Assembly (NCBI RefSeq): GCF_023716945.1
Contig: NZ_JAMQQF010000012.1
Location: 1 to 41,188 of the forward strand
From: Frankia sp. AiPs1
GTDB lineage: Bacteria; Actinomycetota; Actinomycetes; Frankiales; Frankiaceae
Length of the DNA: 41,188 nucleotides
Direction of reading: 5' to 3'
This document shows positions 1-7,881 of the stretch, piece after piece (the first letter of the stretch is position 1; the number at the start of each line of letters is the position of its first letter). Under the pieces are notes generated by a model. It worked only from the letters and a program-made list of their open reading frames with translations. It ran no database searches and was not told the origin of the DNA. A program made the translations under genes and the position numbers.

Positions 1-64
1 GGCGCCGGCGACGCCGCCGCCGGGCCGCGCATCGGCACGCCCGGCGGGAACGGAGTACGGCGCC

Positions 65-1087
65 GTGCTGACACCCGCCGAGCTCGGTCAGCCACGCCTG
101 CCCCAGCCGAGAGGGGCGCTGTCCGAGTTCCTGCTCGACCGGCTACGCCGCGCGCCGGGCCCCGCCGGGCTCGGGCCGGCGCCGGCCGCGGCTGACGACG
201 TGCTCTACGGCGAGGACGGCCCGCTGGCCCTCTACTGCCTCTACGGCCTGCACTACCGCGGCTTCGCCGAGGTCGACGACGACTGGGAGTGGGAGCCGTC
301 GCTACTCGCCGTGCGCCGCCGGCTGGAGGCGGACCTGCTCGCCCGCCTCCACGCCGAGGTGGGTGCCGTCGGGGCGGTCGGGGACGTCGCGGCCGCGTTG
401 CGGGACGTGATCGCTCGGGCCGGTGGCCGTTCCCTGTCGCGGCGGCTGGCGACCACCGGCACGCTCGAACAGTTCCGCGAGTACGCGATGCACCGTTCGC
501 TGCTCCAGCTCATCGAGGCCGACCCGCACACCTGGGCGATCCCGCGCCTGACCGGCGCACCGAAGGCGGCGCTGGTGGAGATCCAGGCCGACGAGTACGG
601 CCACGGCGTCGAACGGGACATGCACCAGAACCTGTTCGCCGTGACCATGCGTGCCCTGGACCTCGACGCCCGTCCCGGCGCGTACCTGGACCGGTTGCCC
701 GGGCACGCGTTCGCGACCGTCAACGTGCCGTCGATGTTCGGCCTGCACCGGCGGCTGCGCGGCGCGCTGGTCGGCCACCTGGCGCTGTTCGAGATGACGT
801 CGGTGGAGCCGATGGGCGCCTATGCGGCGGCGCTGCGCCGCCTCGGCCTGGCCGCCGGGGCCCGCCACTTCTTCGAGGTTCACGTCGTCGCCGACGCCCA
901 TCACCAGACGGTCGCCGCCCGCGACCTCGCTGCGGCCCTCGTCGCCCAAGAGCCGGCCTTGGCTGTCGACGTCGCCTTCGGCGCCCGGGCGACGACCGTG
1001 GTCGAGGGCCGCTGCGCGGAGGCGATCCTCAGCGCGTGGGACGAGGACCGTTCCTCCCTGCGCGGTGCGCCACCGGCGCCGCGGTGA
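65..1087 (+). CDS. Iron-containing redox enzyme, haem-oxygenase-like diiron fold
   Basis: The 340-residue protein has the helical layout of the haem-oxygenase-like diiron oxidase/oxygenase superfamily (Pfam Iron_redox_enz type). Candidate metal ligands lie in EIQADEYGHG, MHQNLF, FEMTSVEP and VHVVADAHHQT, which supply the spaced Glu/His/Asp residues expected for a non-haem diiron site. Family members oxidise or cleave small substrates such as fatty acids and amino-acid-derived intermediates. The substrate here cannot be told. The GTG at 65 has a GGAG about 9 bases upstream, but the frame is open to the window edge, so a longer start is possible. The 3' end overlaps the convergent CYTH gene by about 60 bp. 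Confidence 0.75.
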   Translation: MLTPAELGQPRLPQPRGALSEFLLDRLRRAPGPAGLGPAPAAADDVLYGEDGPLALYCLYGLHYRGFAEVDDDWEWEPSLLAVRRRLEADLLARLHAEVGAVGAVGDVAAALRDVIARAGGRSLSRRLATTGTLEQFREYAMHRSLLQLIEADPHTWAIPRLTGAPKAALVEIQADEYGHGVERDMHQNLFAVTMRALDLDARPGAYLDRLPGHAFATVNVPSMFGLHRRLRGALVGHLALFEMTSVEPMGAYAAALRRLGLAAGARHFFEVHVVADAHHQTVAARDLAAALVAQEPALAVDVAFGARATTVVEGRCAEAILSAWDEDRSSLRGAPPAPR

Positions 1088-1865
1088 AGAAGTCGAGCGT
1101 GGCGCGTGTCTTGGTCTGTTGCGGTCCGGCCAGATCGAGGCCGTGGCGGCGCAGGACGGCGAACATCCGGGCGGCGGTGTGCGCGGCCGCCTGCGGCGTG
1201 GCGCGGGTCGACAGCTCGAGCAGGCGGGAGCCGTCCGGGAACGTCCACCGTTCGGCCTGGAGCACCCGATCGAAGCCCTCGGGGCGCAACCGGTGCCGGG
1301 CGGCCTCGATCGGCCCGAGGACGGCCAGATCGTCGATGTGGCCGGCCCCGGGCAGGTGGGCGGCAAGCAGCCGGGCCTGCTTCGGCGAGAACAGGTTGTG
1401 CAGCGAGCCGCGGCGGGCCATCGCGCGCCGCACATCGTCGGGACCGAGGCTGGCCCGCAGGGCGGCCGAGCAGACGTAGGCGCCGGGCATCGCGTCGACC
1501 TCCATGACGAACTGCTTTGACCGCCGCAGCCGCGGGGCGACGTTCGCCGGCACGACGGGTCGGAGTTTGACGACCGAGTCGTCCGGTCTGCCGCTGGTGC
1601 TGCGGACGCGGACCACCACTCCGCGCCGATGCAGCAGCCGGTCCGGGGTGTCAAGGTAATAGACCCGTTGCCGCCGGGCCCTCGTCGCGGCGAGCTCGAA
1701 CATCTCGGCCGCCCGCCGGTGCGCACTGGCGGGCACGACGAACTTGAGCTCCACCCGGTCCACCTGGCGGGCGAGTTTCACGAGCGCGGCCAGGTCGTCG
1801 TCGGGTAGCTGCCAGAACTTCTGCGCCGCGCGCATCACGGACGAACCGCCTGCGGCAGCAGCCAT
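1029..1865 (-). CDS. CYTH-like (triphosphate tunnel) domain protein
   Basis: A 278-residue protein with a CYTH/triphosphate-tunnel pattern: an early VELKFVVP strand, then VYYLDTPDRLL and a GVVVRVR strand, then VVKLRPVV. The alternating charged strands would line a tunnel that binds triphosphate and metal. CYTH proteins are triphosphatases or adenylate-cyclase-like enzymes, and some bind polyphosphate. The canonical ExExK signature is reduced to ELK, so catalysis is uncertain. The start at 1865 follows a strong GGGAGGG ribosome binding site; the frame is open further upstream without one. The tail overlaps the convergent diiron gene. No partner in a polyphosphate pathway is visible. Confidence 0.65.
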   Translation of the reverse strand: MAAAAGGSSVMRAAQKFWQLPDDDLAALVKLARQVDRVELKFVVPASAHRRAAEMFELAATRARRQRVYYLDTPDRLLHRRGVVVRVRSTSGRPDDSVVKLRPVVPANVAPRLRRSKQFVMEVDAMPGAYVCSAALRASLGPDDVRRAMARRGSLHNLFSPKQARLLAAHLPGAGHIDDLAVLGPIEAARHRLRPEGFDRVLQAERWTFPDGSRLLELSTRATPQAAAHTAARMFAVLRRHGLDLAGPQQTKTRATLDFFTAAPVAHRAGRNGPRPTR

Positions 1866-1992
1866 TGCAGCACCCTCCCACCCATCTGTTCCGCGGCGCA
1901 CAGCCTCGTCACGCCGCGACCCGATGGTTTCAGGTGTCCACCCTTCCGTGGCAGGAGTGCTCATACCACCTGGACGGTCACTTAAACGAAGG

Positions 1993-2014
1993 GCCCGGCG
2001 GAGGTTCGCCGGGC
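1993..2014. terminator. Perfect 8-bp GC hairpin in the divergent intergenic region
   Basis: GCCCGGCG pairs perfectly with CGCCGGGC across a 6-base loop. No T-run follows, as is usual in such GC-rich genomes. It sits in the 425-bp gap between the CYTH gene (leftward) and the SsgA-family gene (rightward), so it may be a leftover terminator or a 5'-UTR structure. I see no other feature in this gap. Confidence 0.4.
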
Positions 2015-2290
2015 GGGCGGCAGCCACAGATCGCCGCCAGTTCCAGGTCGGCGCCGTCGGCGGTCGATCCGCGGGCCGGGTATGGCCGGCGCGATGTCGG
2101 CCGCGCTCGGGTGCGGCGGACTGGCCCCGAGGTGCCAGTGGCCGTCCTTTCCGGCGAACATGTTTTGCTGGCCGGTGCGCGTCGATCGGGGGGCTGCGCC
2201 AACTGATCTCCGCCGTGGTGTCGGTGCGGGACCGGCCGTCCCGCGGGGCCGCTGTCCTACGATTCTGACCGACCCCCGGAGGAGGACCTC

Positions 2291-2884
2291 ATGCTCGATG
2301 GATCGGTGCGCCGAGGTAAATCAGCGCGCGGTGGCATCTCGGCGCGTCGCGGAATGTCGGCGTGCCGTGGCCTCTCGGCGTGCCGTGGCCTCTCGGTGCG
2401 TCGCGGAATGTCGGTGCGCCGCGGCAGCCTGACCCGCGGGATGACCGCACGACTGATGCGAGAGAACCGGCCGCCGCGGTCCGTCCGCGTCATCTTCGGC
2501 TACGACCCGACCGATCCGATCGCCGTGACCCTGACCGTTTCCGGCGCGACCGGGGCGGGTTCCGTCGTCTGGCGCTTCGCCCGCCGGCTGCTCGCCGACG
2601 GGGCGCGCCGACCCGTGGGTCTGGGCGATGTGCGGGTCCGCCCGATCGTGCTGCGCGGCCAGCCCGCGCTCGCGCTGTCCCTGTGCGGGCTGGCCAGCAC
2701 CGCCGAGTTGGAGTTGCCGGCGCGGGAGGTGGCGGCGTTCCTGTGGCGCACGTACGCCAAGGTGTCGATCGACGCGGAGGCCGCGACGATCGACTGGACC
2801 GACGAGTTCCGCTTCATGACCGGTGTCGGTGCACGCCGGTCCCGGGTCCGGCCCGGCGTCCGGACGCACCACGCCCGCACCTGA
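2291..2884 (+). CDS. SsgA-family sporulation/cell division regulator with repeat-bearing N-terminus
   Basis: Residues from about 55 to 185 match the SsgA/SsgB-like (SALP) family: SVRVIFGYDPTDPIAV, then a V.W.FARRLL segment, then GLGDVRV, an aliphatic strand, and ELPAREVAAFLWRTY near the C-terminus. SALPs control septum placement, sporulation and peptidoglycan maintenance in sporulating actinomycetes. A GGAGGACC sits 3 to 9 bases before ATG 2291, which supports this start and places a hexapeptide repeat (positions 2303-2428) inside the protein. Typical SALPs are about 130-145 residues and lack this extension; an internal ATG after the repeat would give the usual length. A perfect hairpin follows the stop. 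The SpoIIE-type phosphatase downstream fits a developmental context. Confidence 0.85.
   Translation: MLDGSVRRGKSARGGISARRGMSACRGLSACRGLSVRRGMSVRRGSLTRGMTARLMRENRPPRSVRVIFGYDPTDPIAVTLTVSGATGAGSVVWRFARRLLADGARRPVGLGDVRVRPIVLRGQPALALSLCGLASTAELELPAREVAAFLWRTYAKVSIDAEAATIDWTDEFRFMTGVGARRSRVRPGVRTHHART
2303..2428 (+). repeat. Seven 18-bp in-frame units in the SsgA-family gene
   Basis: Seven consecutive 18-bp units encode SVRRGK, SARGGI, SARRGM, SACRGL, SACRGL, SVRRGM and SVRRGS. The two middle units are identical at the DNA level. The unit is in frame and strongly basic, giving an Arg/Gly/Ser-rich tail before the SsgA domain. Slippage during replication is the likely origin. Confidence 0.85.
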
Positions 2885-2905
2885 CCGGCGGCCTCGACCG
2901 CCGGT
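2884..2905 (+). terminator. Hairpin after the SsgA-family gene
   Basis: ACCGGCGG and CCGCCGGT form a perfect 8-bp stem with a 6-base loop starting at the last base of the stop codon. This is a plausible GC-only intrinsic terminator. Confidence 0.55.
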
Positions 2906-3121
2906 GCCGCACGCCGCACGCCGGGCTCGGGCCCGTCCGCCCGGGCCCGATGGTGGTGCTGGGGTGCCGTCCCCAGGTGGGCGTCGATCGCCGGGGCGAG
3001 CAGGACGTCACGGGGCTGGAGACCCTCGGGTACCCGCCGAAGGTCCCTGGTGGGCAGCGGCGCCACAGGGCACCCTTGGGGATCCGCAGACGTTTCAGCG
3101 GGATGAACCGGGAGGTCGGCC

Positions 3122-4075
3122 GTGGGTGACATCCCGATGCCGCAGCCCCGCCCGCCTTCCGACTCCGAGCCCGAACCGACCCCCGTCGGCGGGTCGTGCG
3201 CCTGCGGCATGGGGGCCTACTGGCGGCTGCACCCGGTCACACCCGGCGCCAGCGGGGACTGGGTGGACGTGTTCGGCCTCGACGACGGCCGGCTGGCGAT
3301 CTGCGTCGGCGACGCGGCCGGGCACGGCTCGCAGGCGGCGGCCTTCGCGGGCCGGGTGCGGGCGGTGCTGCGCCGGCGCCTGCTGGCCGGGGAGGAGCCC
3401 GACGCCGCCGTCAGCGGCACGGTCGGTGAGGTCGCCGGGCTGGGTGACCTCGGGGAGATGTTCGCCACGGCCTTCGTCGCCATCGCCGACCCGTCGACGG
3501 GCCGCGTGGTCTACGTCAACGCCGGCCATCCGCCCGCCGTGCACCTGACCCGACGCGCCGCGCATCCGACCCGATCCAGCGCGGACCCCGGCCCGGTGGC
3601 GCCCGGCCCCGCTCCTGGTCCCGCTTCCACCTCCGGTCCCGCTTCCGGTCCCGGTTCGGCTTCCGGCCCCGCTTCCGCTTCCGCTTCCGGCCCCGGTTCC
3701 GCTTCCGGTTTTGGCTCCGGCCCTGACCCTGGTCCCGCCGGCCTGCCGCTGGGACCGACCGGCCCGATCCTGTCGGACCTGTTCGCGGGTACCTGGATCT
3801 GGACGTCCCGATCCCTGCGGATGGCCCCCGGCGACCGCCTCGTGGTCTATACCGATGGCCTCAGCGAGGCTCGCGACGCCGCCGGCGAGCAGTTCGGCAC
3901 GGACCGCATCGGTGCGGCCGGCGGTGACAATCCGGACTCCGCCCCCGACCTGCTCATCGACCGGATCTTCGCGCGGGCCGCCGCCCACAGCAGTGCCGAC
4001 GCCCGCGACGATCGCACCGTGGCGGTTCTGACCCGTCAGCCCGTGCCTCCCGCCACGACCGCGCCGCTCCAGTGA
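3122..4075 (+). CDS. SpoIIE/RsbU-type PP2C serine phosphatase
   Basis: A 317-residue PP2C phosphatase of the SpoIIE/RsbU class. The metal-site motifs are CVGDAAGHGSQAA, VNAGHPPAVHL, GDRLVVYTDGLSEARD and DDRTVAVLTR. Such enzymes dephosphorylate anti-anti-sigma factors of the STAS type and so release sigma factors during stress or development. No sensor domain precedes the catalytic part. Between the AGHPP and YTDG motifs, residues about 157-207 are a Gly/Pro/Ala/Ser-only insertion (DNA 3594-3744), which probably forms a flexible loop. GTG 3122 has a GGGAGG site upstream. No STAS or anti-sigma gene is adjacent. Confidence 0.85.
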   Translation: MGDIPMPQPRPPSDSEPEPTPVGGSCACGMGAYWRLHPVTPGASGDWVDVFGLDDGRLAICVGDAAGHGSQAAAFAGRVRAVLRRRLLAGEEPDAAVSGTVGEVAGLGDLGEMFATAFVAIADPSTGRVVYVNAGHPPAVHLTRRAAHPTRSSADPGPVAPGPAPGPASTSGPASGPGSASGPASASASGPGSASGFGSGPDPGPAGLPLGPTGPILSDLFAGTWIWTSRSLRMAPGDRLVVYTDGLSEARDAAGEQFGTDRIGAAGGDNPDSAPDLLIDRIFARAAAHSSADARDDRTVAVLTRQPVPPATTAPLQ

Positions 4076-4111
4076 CCGCGCCGCTCCAGTGACCGCGCCG
4101 CTCCAGTGACC
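4061..4111. repeat. Three perfect 17-bp tandem repeats over a stop codon
   Basis: The 17-bp unit GCGCCGCTCCAGTGACC occurs three times in a row with no mismatch. The first copy holds the phosphatase stop codon. Because 17 is not a multiple of 3, the extra copies lie outside the frame. Confidence 0.9.
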
Positions 4112-4144
4112 GTGGTGTCCGGTCTGTCTCGATGGCTGGGAAGG

Positions 4145-4507
4145 TCAGCGATGCCGCGGCCGGCGGGTGGCGCAGGGGAGGCAGGTGCGGGCCGAGGGGC
4201 GGGCGGCCAGGCGCTGCTCGCCAACGGTTCGCCCGCAGGTCTCGCAGACGCCATAGGTTCCGGCGGCCAGCCGGCCCAGGGCGGCGTCGACCTCCGCCAG
4301 ACGGTCGGTCGCCTGCCGTAGCGTCGCGCGCACCTGTTCGCGCTCGAACGGCATCGACGCACCCTCGATGTCGTGCTCGTCGTCGGCATCCCGGTCGGCG
4401 GTGTCGTCAAGGATGCGGTCGAGCCCATCGCGCAGTGCGGCGACGCGAGTGGCCGCGTCGAGGCGTTCGGCCAACAGCTCGGCTCGCACGTCGGTCTCGG
4501 CGGTCAC
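4145..4507 (-). CDS. TraR/DksA-type zinc-finger protein
   Basis: A 120-residue protein with an acidic, probably coiled-coil N-terminal half and a C4 zinc motif: CETC, about 18 residues, then CLPC. GTYGVCETCG is the usual lead-in for the TraR/DksA family. DksA proteins reach into the RNA polymerase secondary channel and tune promoters with or without ppGpp; many actinobacterial members are uncharacterised. Translation begins at GTG 4507. It lies 150 bp downstream of the leftward EAL-DICT gene and may share its transcript. Confidence 0.85.
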   Translation of the reverse strand: MTAETDVRAELLAERLDAATRVAALRDGLDRILDDTADRDADDEHDIEGASMPFEREQVRATLRQATDRLAEVDAALGRLAAGTYGVCETCGRTVGEQRLAARPSARTCLPCATRRPRHR

Positions 4508-4657
4508 CGTCGTCCGCTCCCATCGTTCGCGCAGGAACCAGGCAAGCTCTGCACTCTGCCCTGAGCGTGCAGCACCAACTGACTGGGCTTCGGCGGTAGG
4601 CGGCCGCGGGCCGGCGGTGGGCGTGGTGACGGCCGGGGCGGGGCAGGCCCGACGGTG

Positions 4658-5917
4658 TCAGGGGTGGGTGGCGTCGGTGATGCGCCCCATCAGGGAGCGG
4701 CCGGCGGACACCACCTTCTCCCGGTCGTGCGTGATGACGAACTCGAATCGACGATCGATATCCGGACCTTCGTCGGCGAGATCGCGGGCGATGAGCGCGC
4801 TGGCGTAATGCGGCCCGACGGCGGTCACAGCCCATTCTCCGACCAGCGGATCCGACGCGGCCAGGGAGACGTCGCACACGCCCGGACAGGCCGCCGGGGT
4901 GAGGCCGGCCGCCAGAACGCCGACGAAGGGGCAGGCGACGGCGAGGCACGCGTACTGCCGGCTCGTCGCCGAGGTGAAGTTGCCCGCGGTCTGAAAGGTG
5001 GACAGCACCACCGGTGGATCACCGAGGGACATCGCCTGCCGCTCGATCTGATGCGACATCGCCAGGAGAAGCTTCTTGCGACCGACCCGGAGATCGCCGC
5101 CGTCCCGGACGAGCTCGAACGGGGTCGTCGGCGGCCTCGCCGGTCGTTGCGTGAATGGTAGGCGAGCCGTCGACGCGGCCTTTGCGAGTGGCCCCGGGTG
5201 GCCGAAGAACCAGCCTTGCCCGTACCTCGCGCCGAACGCGAGAGCCTGCTCGAGATGGCCTCGGGTTTCGATGCCCTCGGCCAGGATGACGGCACCGGTC
5301 CGCTCGGCGTGCGCCATGACGGCCGCGATCGTGCGGGCCTGATGTGGCAGCGGTGTCTGCTGCACGAGCGACAGATCGAGTTTGATGACGTCGGGGGCCA
5401 CGAACGGCAGCAGCGCGAGCGAGTCCGGGTTCACGCCGACATCGTCGAGAGCGATCCCCCAGCCCTGGTCCCGAGCCCATCGGATGGTTCGGAGCAGCCC
5501 GGACGGGTGGCTCGCCAGCGAGTTCTCCGTCAGCTCGAGCACGACGCGCAGCTCGCGAATCGCCTCGTCGACCAGGTCCCGGGCCGCCGGCGGTTGCGGG
5601 CTCACAAAGGATGGAGCCGCCGCGTTGACGAACAGGGTCTGTTCGTTTCCCAACGACACGTCGAGCGCGCCGCGCAGGGCGGCGAGCCGGCAGGCCCAGT
5701 CGAGTTCCGCCAGCCGTCCCTGGGCCTGGGCCTCGGCGAACGCGGTGATCGGCTCGACCCGACCGATGGCCGGCCAGCGGGCGAGCGCCTCGTACCCGGC
5801 GATCGCGCCGGATTCCAGGTCGACGAGGGGCTGGTAGCTCGGCACCAGGGCACCGGTGGCGAGGATCTCGTCGAGATCACATCTCCGGTGGCTGTCGACC
5901 GGTACCCGCACCGCCAT
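4658..5917 (-). CDS. EAL-domain c-di-GMP phosphodiesterase with C-terminal DICT domain
   Basis: The 419-residue protein has an EAL domain (about residues 20-250) followed by a DICT sensory domain (about 280-415). Catalytic landmarks are GYEALARW, LELTEN, ALDDVGV, IKLDLSL and LAEGIET, so the EAL site looks intact and should hydrolyse cyclic di-GMP. DICT (VLSTFQTAGNFT through HDREKVVSAG) is a sensory module found with GGDEF, EAL and two-component proteins and is proposed to read light or nucleotide-type cues. The start at 5917 has a GGGGTGAG site; the frame is open further upstream without one. In actinomycetes c-di-GMP controls development, which fits the nearby SsgA and SpoIIE genes. Confidence 0.88.
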   Translation of the reverse strand: MAVRVPVDSHRRCDLDEILATGALVPSYQPLVDLESGAIAGYEALARWPAIGRVEPITAFAEAQAQGRLAELDWACRLAALRGALDVSLGNEQTLFVNAAAPSFVSPQPPAARDLVDEAIRELRVVLELTENSLASHPSGLLRTIRWARDQGWGIALDDVGVNPDSLALLPFVAPDVIKLDLSLVQQTPLPHQARTIAAVMAHAERTGAVILAEGIETRGHLEQALAFGARYGQGWFFGHPGPLAKAASTARLPFTQRPARPPTTPFELVRDGGDLRVGRKKLLLAMSHQIERQAMSLGDPPVVLSTFQTAGNFTSATSRQYACLAVACPFVGVLAAGLTPAACPGVCDVSLAASDPLVGEWAVTAVGPHYASALIARDLADEGPDIDRRFEFVITHDREKVVSAGRSLMGRITDATHP

Positions 5918-6070
5918 CCGCTCACCCCCACCTGCGGCCGATCGACACCCGGCCCTGCGGCTCGGTCGCGGTCGGCATATGCGGCACGGTAGGCGTTGCC
6001 GGAGACGGTCCACGCCGGCAGGGACAGCGGCGACGCCGAGCCCGCGGGTCTTTCGACTTCCCTTCCGACG

Positions 6071-7189
6071 CTACGCCCCGGCGGCCGGATCGACCTCGCC
6101 GAATCCGAGTGGGGCCGGCGAAGATCGTCGCGGCTCCGCCACCCGATCGGGGCAGAACACCCCGGCCCAGGACATCACGGCGCAGTAGGAACTTCTCGCC
6201 ACCTTCCACCGCCCGTCGACGAGAACGGCCTCCCCCAGCTGAGTGCCGTAGGAGGGCGCGCTGCTCAGCACCACCTCGAAGGGAAGCGACGCGTGGGTCG
6301 GGTCGCTGAAGACCGGCTCCCCGACCAGCACCCGTGCGCTTGCCGTCGGCCGTGGATGCAGTTCGCGCACGGTTGCCAACGTCGACCTCAGAGCCGCGCC
6401 GTCGTCGACGGCGGCCAAGACCGTCTCGACGTCCTGACCTCCCGTGAAGGCCGTGGTGAAGGCCGCTTTGACCTCGGCCGCGGCCGCCGCGACCTCGGCC
6501 GGCGGCGCCCCGGGCTCGGGCAGTCCAGCGGCCGGCCACAGATCGACGGCACGGTCGGCGGCTGCCCGGATCGCGGCGCCATCCACGCTGACCCGTGACT
6601 CTGGCAGGCCGCGGGCGAGGAACTCGGCGACGAAGGTCAGCGGGCCTTCCGGCGGCAACGGCCAGAGCCAGTACCGCAGCCGGTGCGCCTGTGCTGCCCG
6701 CGAACTGACGACGCCCGCGGAGCCATATGTGACCCCTCGTCGCCGGACGTCCGGGCGCACGAATGGGAATGGTTCGTACTGAGACCTCGGCTCGTCCGCC
6801 GCGGTCTGCGCCGGCAGGACCGTCAGCAACGGGCCGCCCGGCTCGCCGAGGCGGGTGGTGAGTGGTTCCCCGGCCGCGGCCGCGACGGCTCGCGATCCGT
6901 CGGGAAGCGCGACCCCGAACCGGACCATCCGGGTGGCGTCCCGGCGCCAGTCCACCGCCAGCCGCGGATCGACATCGGGTCCGGTGCCGGGCCGCAGCCG
7001 GATCTCCAGGGTGATCTCCACTCCCGCGGGGTACGCGGCGAGGCACGCGACCGACACGGCGGTGTCGGCACTGTGGCCGATGGTCAGGGCGAGGGGAACC
7101 ACCCCGGCGAGCTGGTGGTCCGGCGGGGTGAGCCAGAGGCCGACCGGGCGCGGTGGGACAGCCGAGGAGGCACCGTCAAAGAAGGTCAT
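6071..7189 (-). CDS. Conserved-looking hypothetical protein, 372 residues
   Basis: I do not recognise a family. The protein has no signal peptide and no membrane segment. The first 200 residues are rich in beta-like alternation (GVEITLEIRLRPG, ARMVRFGVALPDG) and the last 130 contain an Ala-rich helical stretch followed by FEVVLSSAPSYG and a DGRWKVARSSYCAV segment, which resembles the terminal strand of NTF2/SnoaL-like or lumazine-binding folds. It begins 35 bp after the Sua5-like gene on the same strand, so it is probably the third gene of a leftward operon with the homocitrate-synthase-like enzyme. Confidence 0.6.
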   Translation of the reverse strand: MTFFDGASSAVPPRPVGLWLTPPDHQLAGVVPLALTIGHSADTAVSVACLAAYPAGVEITLEIRLRPGTGPDVDPRLAVDWRRDATRMVRFGVALPDGSRAVAAAAGEPLTTRLGEPGGPLLTVLPAQTAADEPRSQYEPFPFVRPDVRRRGVTYGSAGVVSSRAAQAHRLRYWLWPLPPEGPLTFVAEFLARGLPESRVSVDGAAIRAAADRAVDLWPAAGLPEPGAPPAEVAAAAAEVKAAFTTAFTGGQDVETVLAAVDDGAALRSTLATVRELHPRPTASARVLVGEPVFSDPTHASLPFEVVLSSAPSYGTQLGEAVLVDGRWKVARSSYCAVMSWAGVFCPDRVAEPRRSSPAPLGFGEVDPAAGA

Positions 7190-7224
7190 GGTTCACGAAC
7201 TGTGGCGTCGTCGCTACGGCCGGG

Positions 7225-7881
7225 TCAATCGGATATACGCAGATGGGCGAGATACGCGGCCGGACTTGCGAAGCCGGCATCCTGAGCGCCGCCGCGCACC
7301 AGGTCGAGGCCGCCGTCGGAACGTAGCCGGAGCATCGTGGTCGCGGCCTGCCGCGGCTCGGCGCCGGGCCACCCGTCCGCGTCGAGGACCGGAATACCCG
7401 CGCCGAACATGGCGACGGCGTCCCGAGCGCGGGAGGCGGGATGCTGCCCGGTGCGGTTGGCGCTGCTCACGTACAGCACGTCGAAGGGGGCGAGCAACGG
7501 CAGCAAGGGTGCCCAGCGCGCGCCGAACAGCAGCGCGTAGCCCGCGCGGACCGCAGGAGCGATCCAGGCCGGGAGGACACGGTCGGGACGTAGCGGGACG
7601 AGCAGGGTCACCAGTTCCTCGACCAGGAGCCGGTACGCCAGCCCGAGCGCCGGCGGGTCCAGCACGAGCACGGCCGCCAGCTCCCGGAAGGCGGGATCGT
7701 CCCTGATCCAGGCCGCGACCTCCTGGTCGTGGGGGCGTCCCTTGGCCGTGTTGACCGAGCCGGGCGACGTGGCGACGACGACATAGGTCAACGGCGGCGG
7801 ATTAGGCACCACCGCGGCCGAGCCGGCCAGCAGGGCGGCACGCACCGGTTGAAGATCGGCGGCGGTGGGAGCCCAGGTCAC
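7225..7881 (-). CDS. Divergent Sua5/YciO/YrdC-type protein
   Basis: A 218-residue protein of the YrdC fold, which in TsaC/Sua5 makes threonylcarbamoyl-AMP for tRNA t6A. TAKGRPHDQ corresponds to the KxR nucleotide/carbonate-site motif and VSSANRTGQHPA to the SxxN motif near the C-terminus. The N-terminal PT(D/E)TVYGLG motif, which helps bind threonine in true TsaC, is replaced by PNPPPLTYVVV. That suggests another substrate or a non-t6A role. The GTG start at 7879-7881 overlaps the stop of the upstream gene as GTGA, so the two are translationally coupled. Confidence 0.7.
   Translation of the reverse strand: MTWAPTAADLQPVRAALLAGSAAVVPNPPPLTYVVVATSPGSVNTAKGRPHDQEVAAWIRDDPAFRELAAVLVLDPPALGLAYRLLVEELVTLLVPLRPDRVLPAWIAPAVRAGYALLFGARWAPLLPLLAPFDVLYVSSANRTGQHPASRARDAVAMFGAGIPVLDADGWPGAEPRQAATTMLRLRSDGGLDLVRGGAQDAGFASPAAYLAHLRISD

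Noticed and set aside
302-1726. A 474-codon minus-strand frame over the diiron enzyme and part of the CYTH gene
   Set aside because: It is a shadow frame; CYTH motifs are in another frame and the diiron motifs are on the plus strand.
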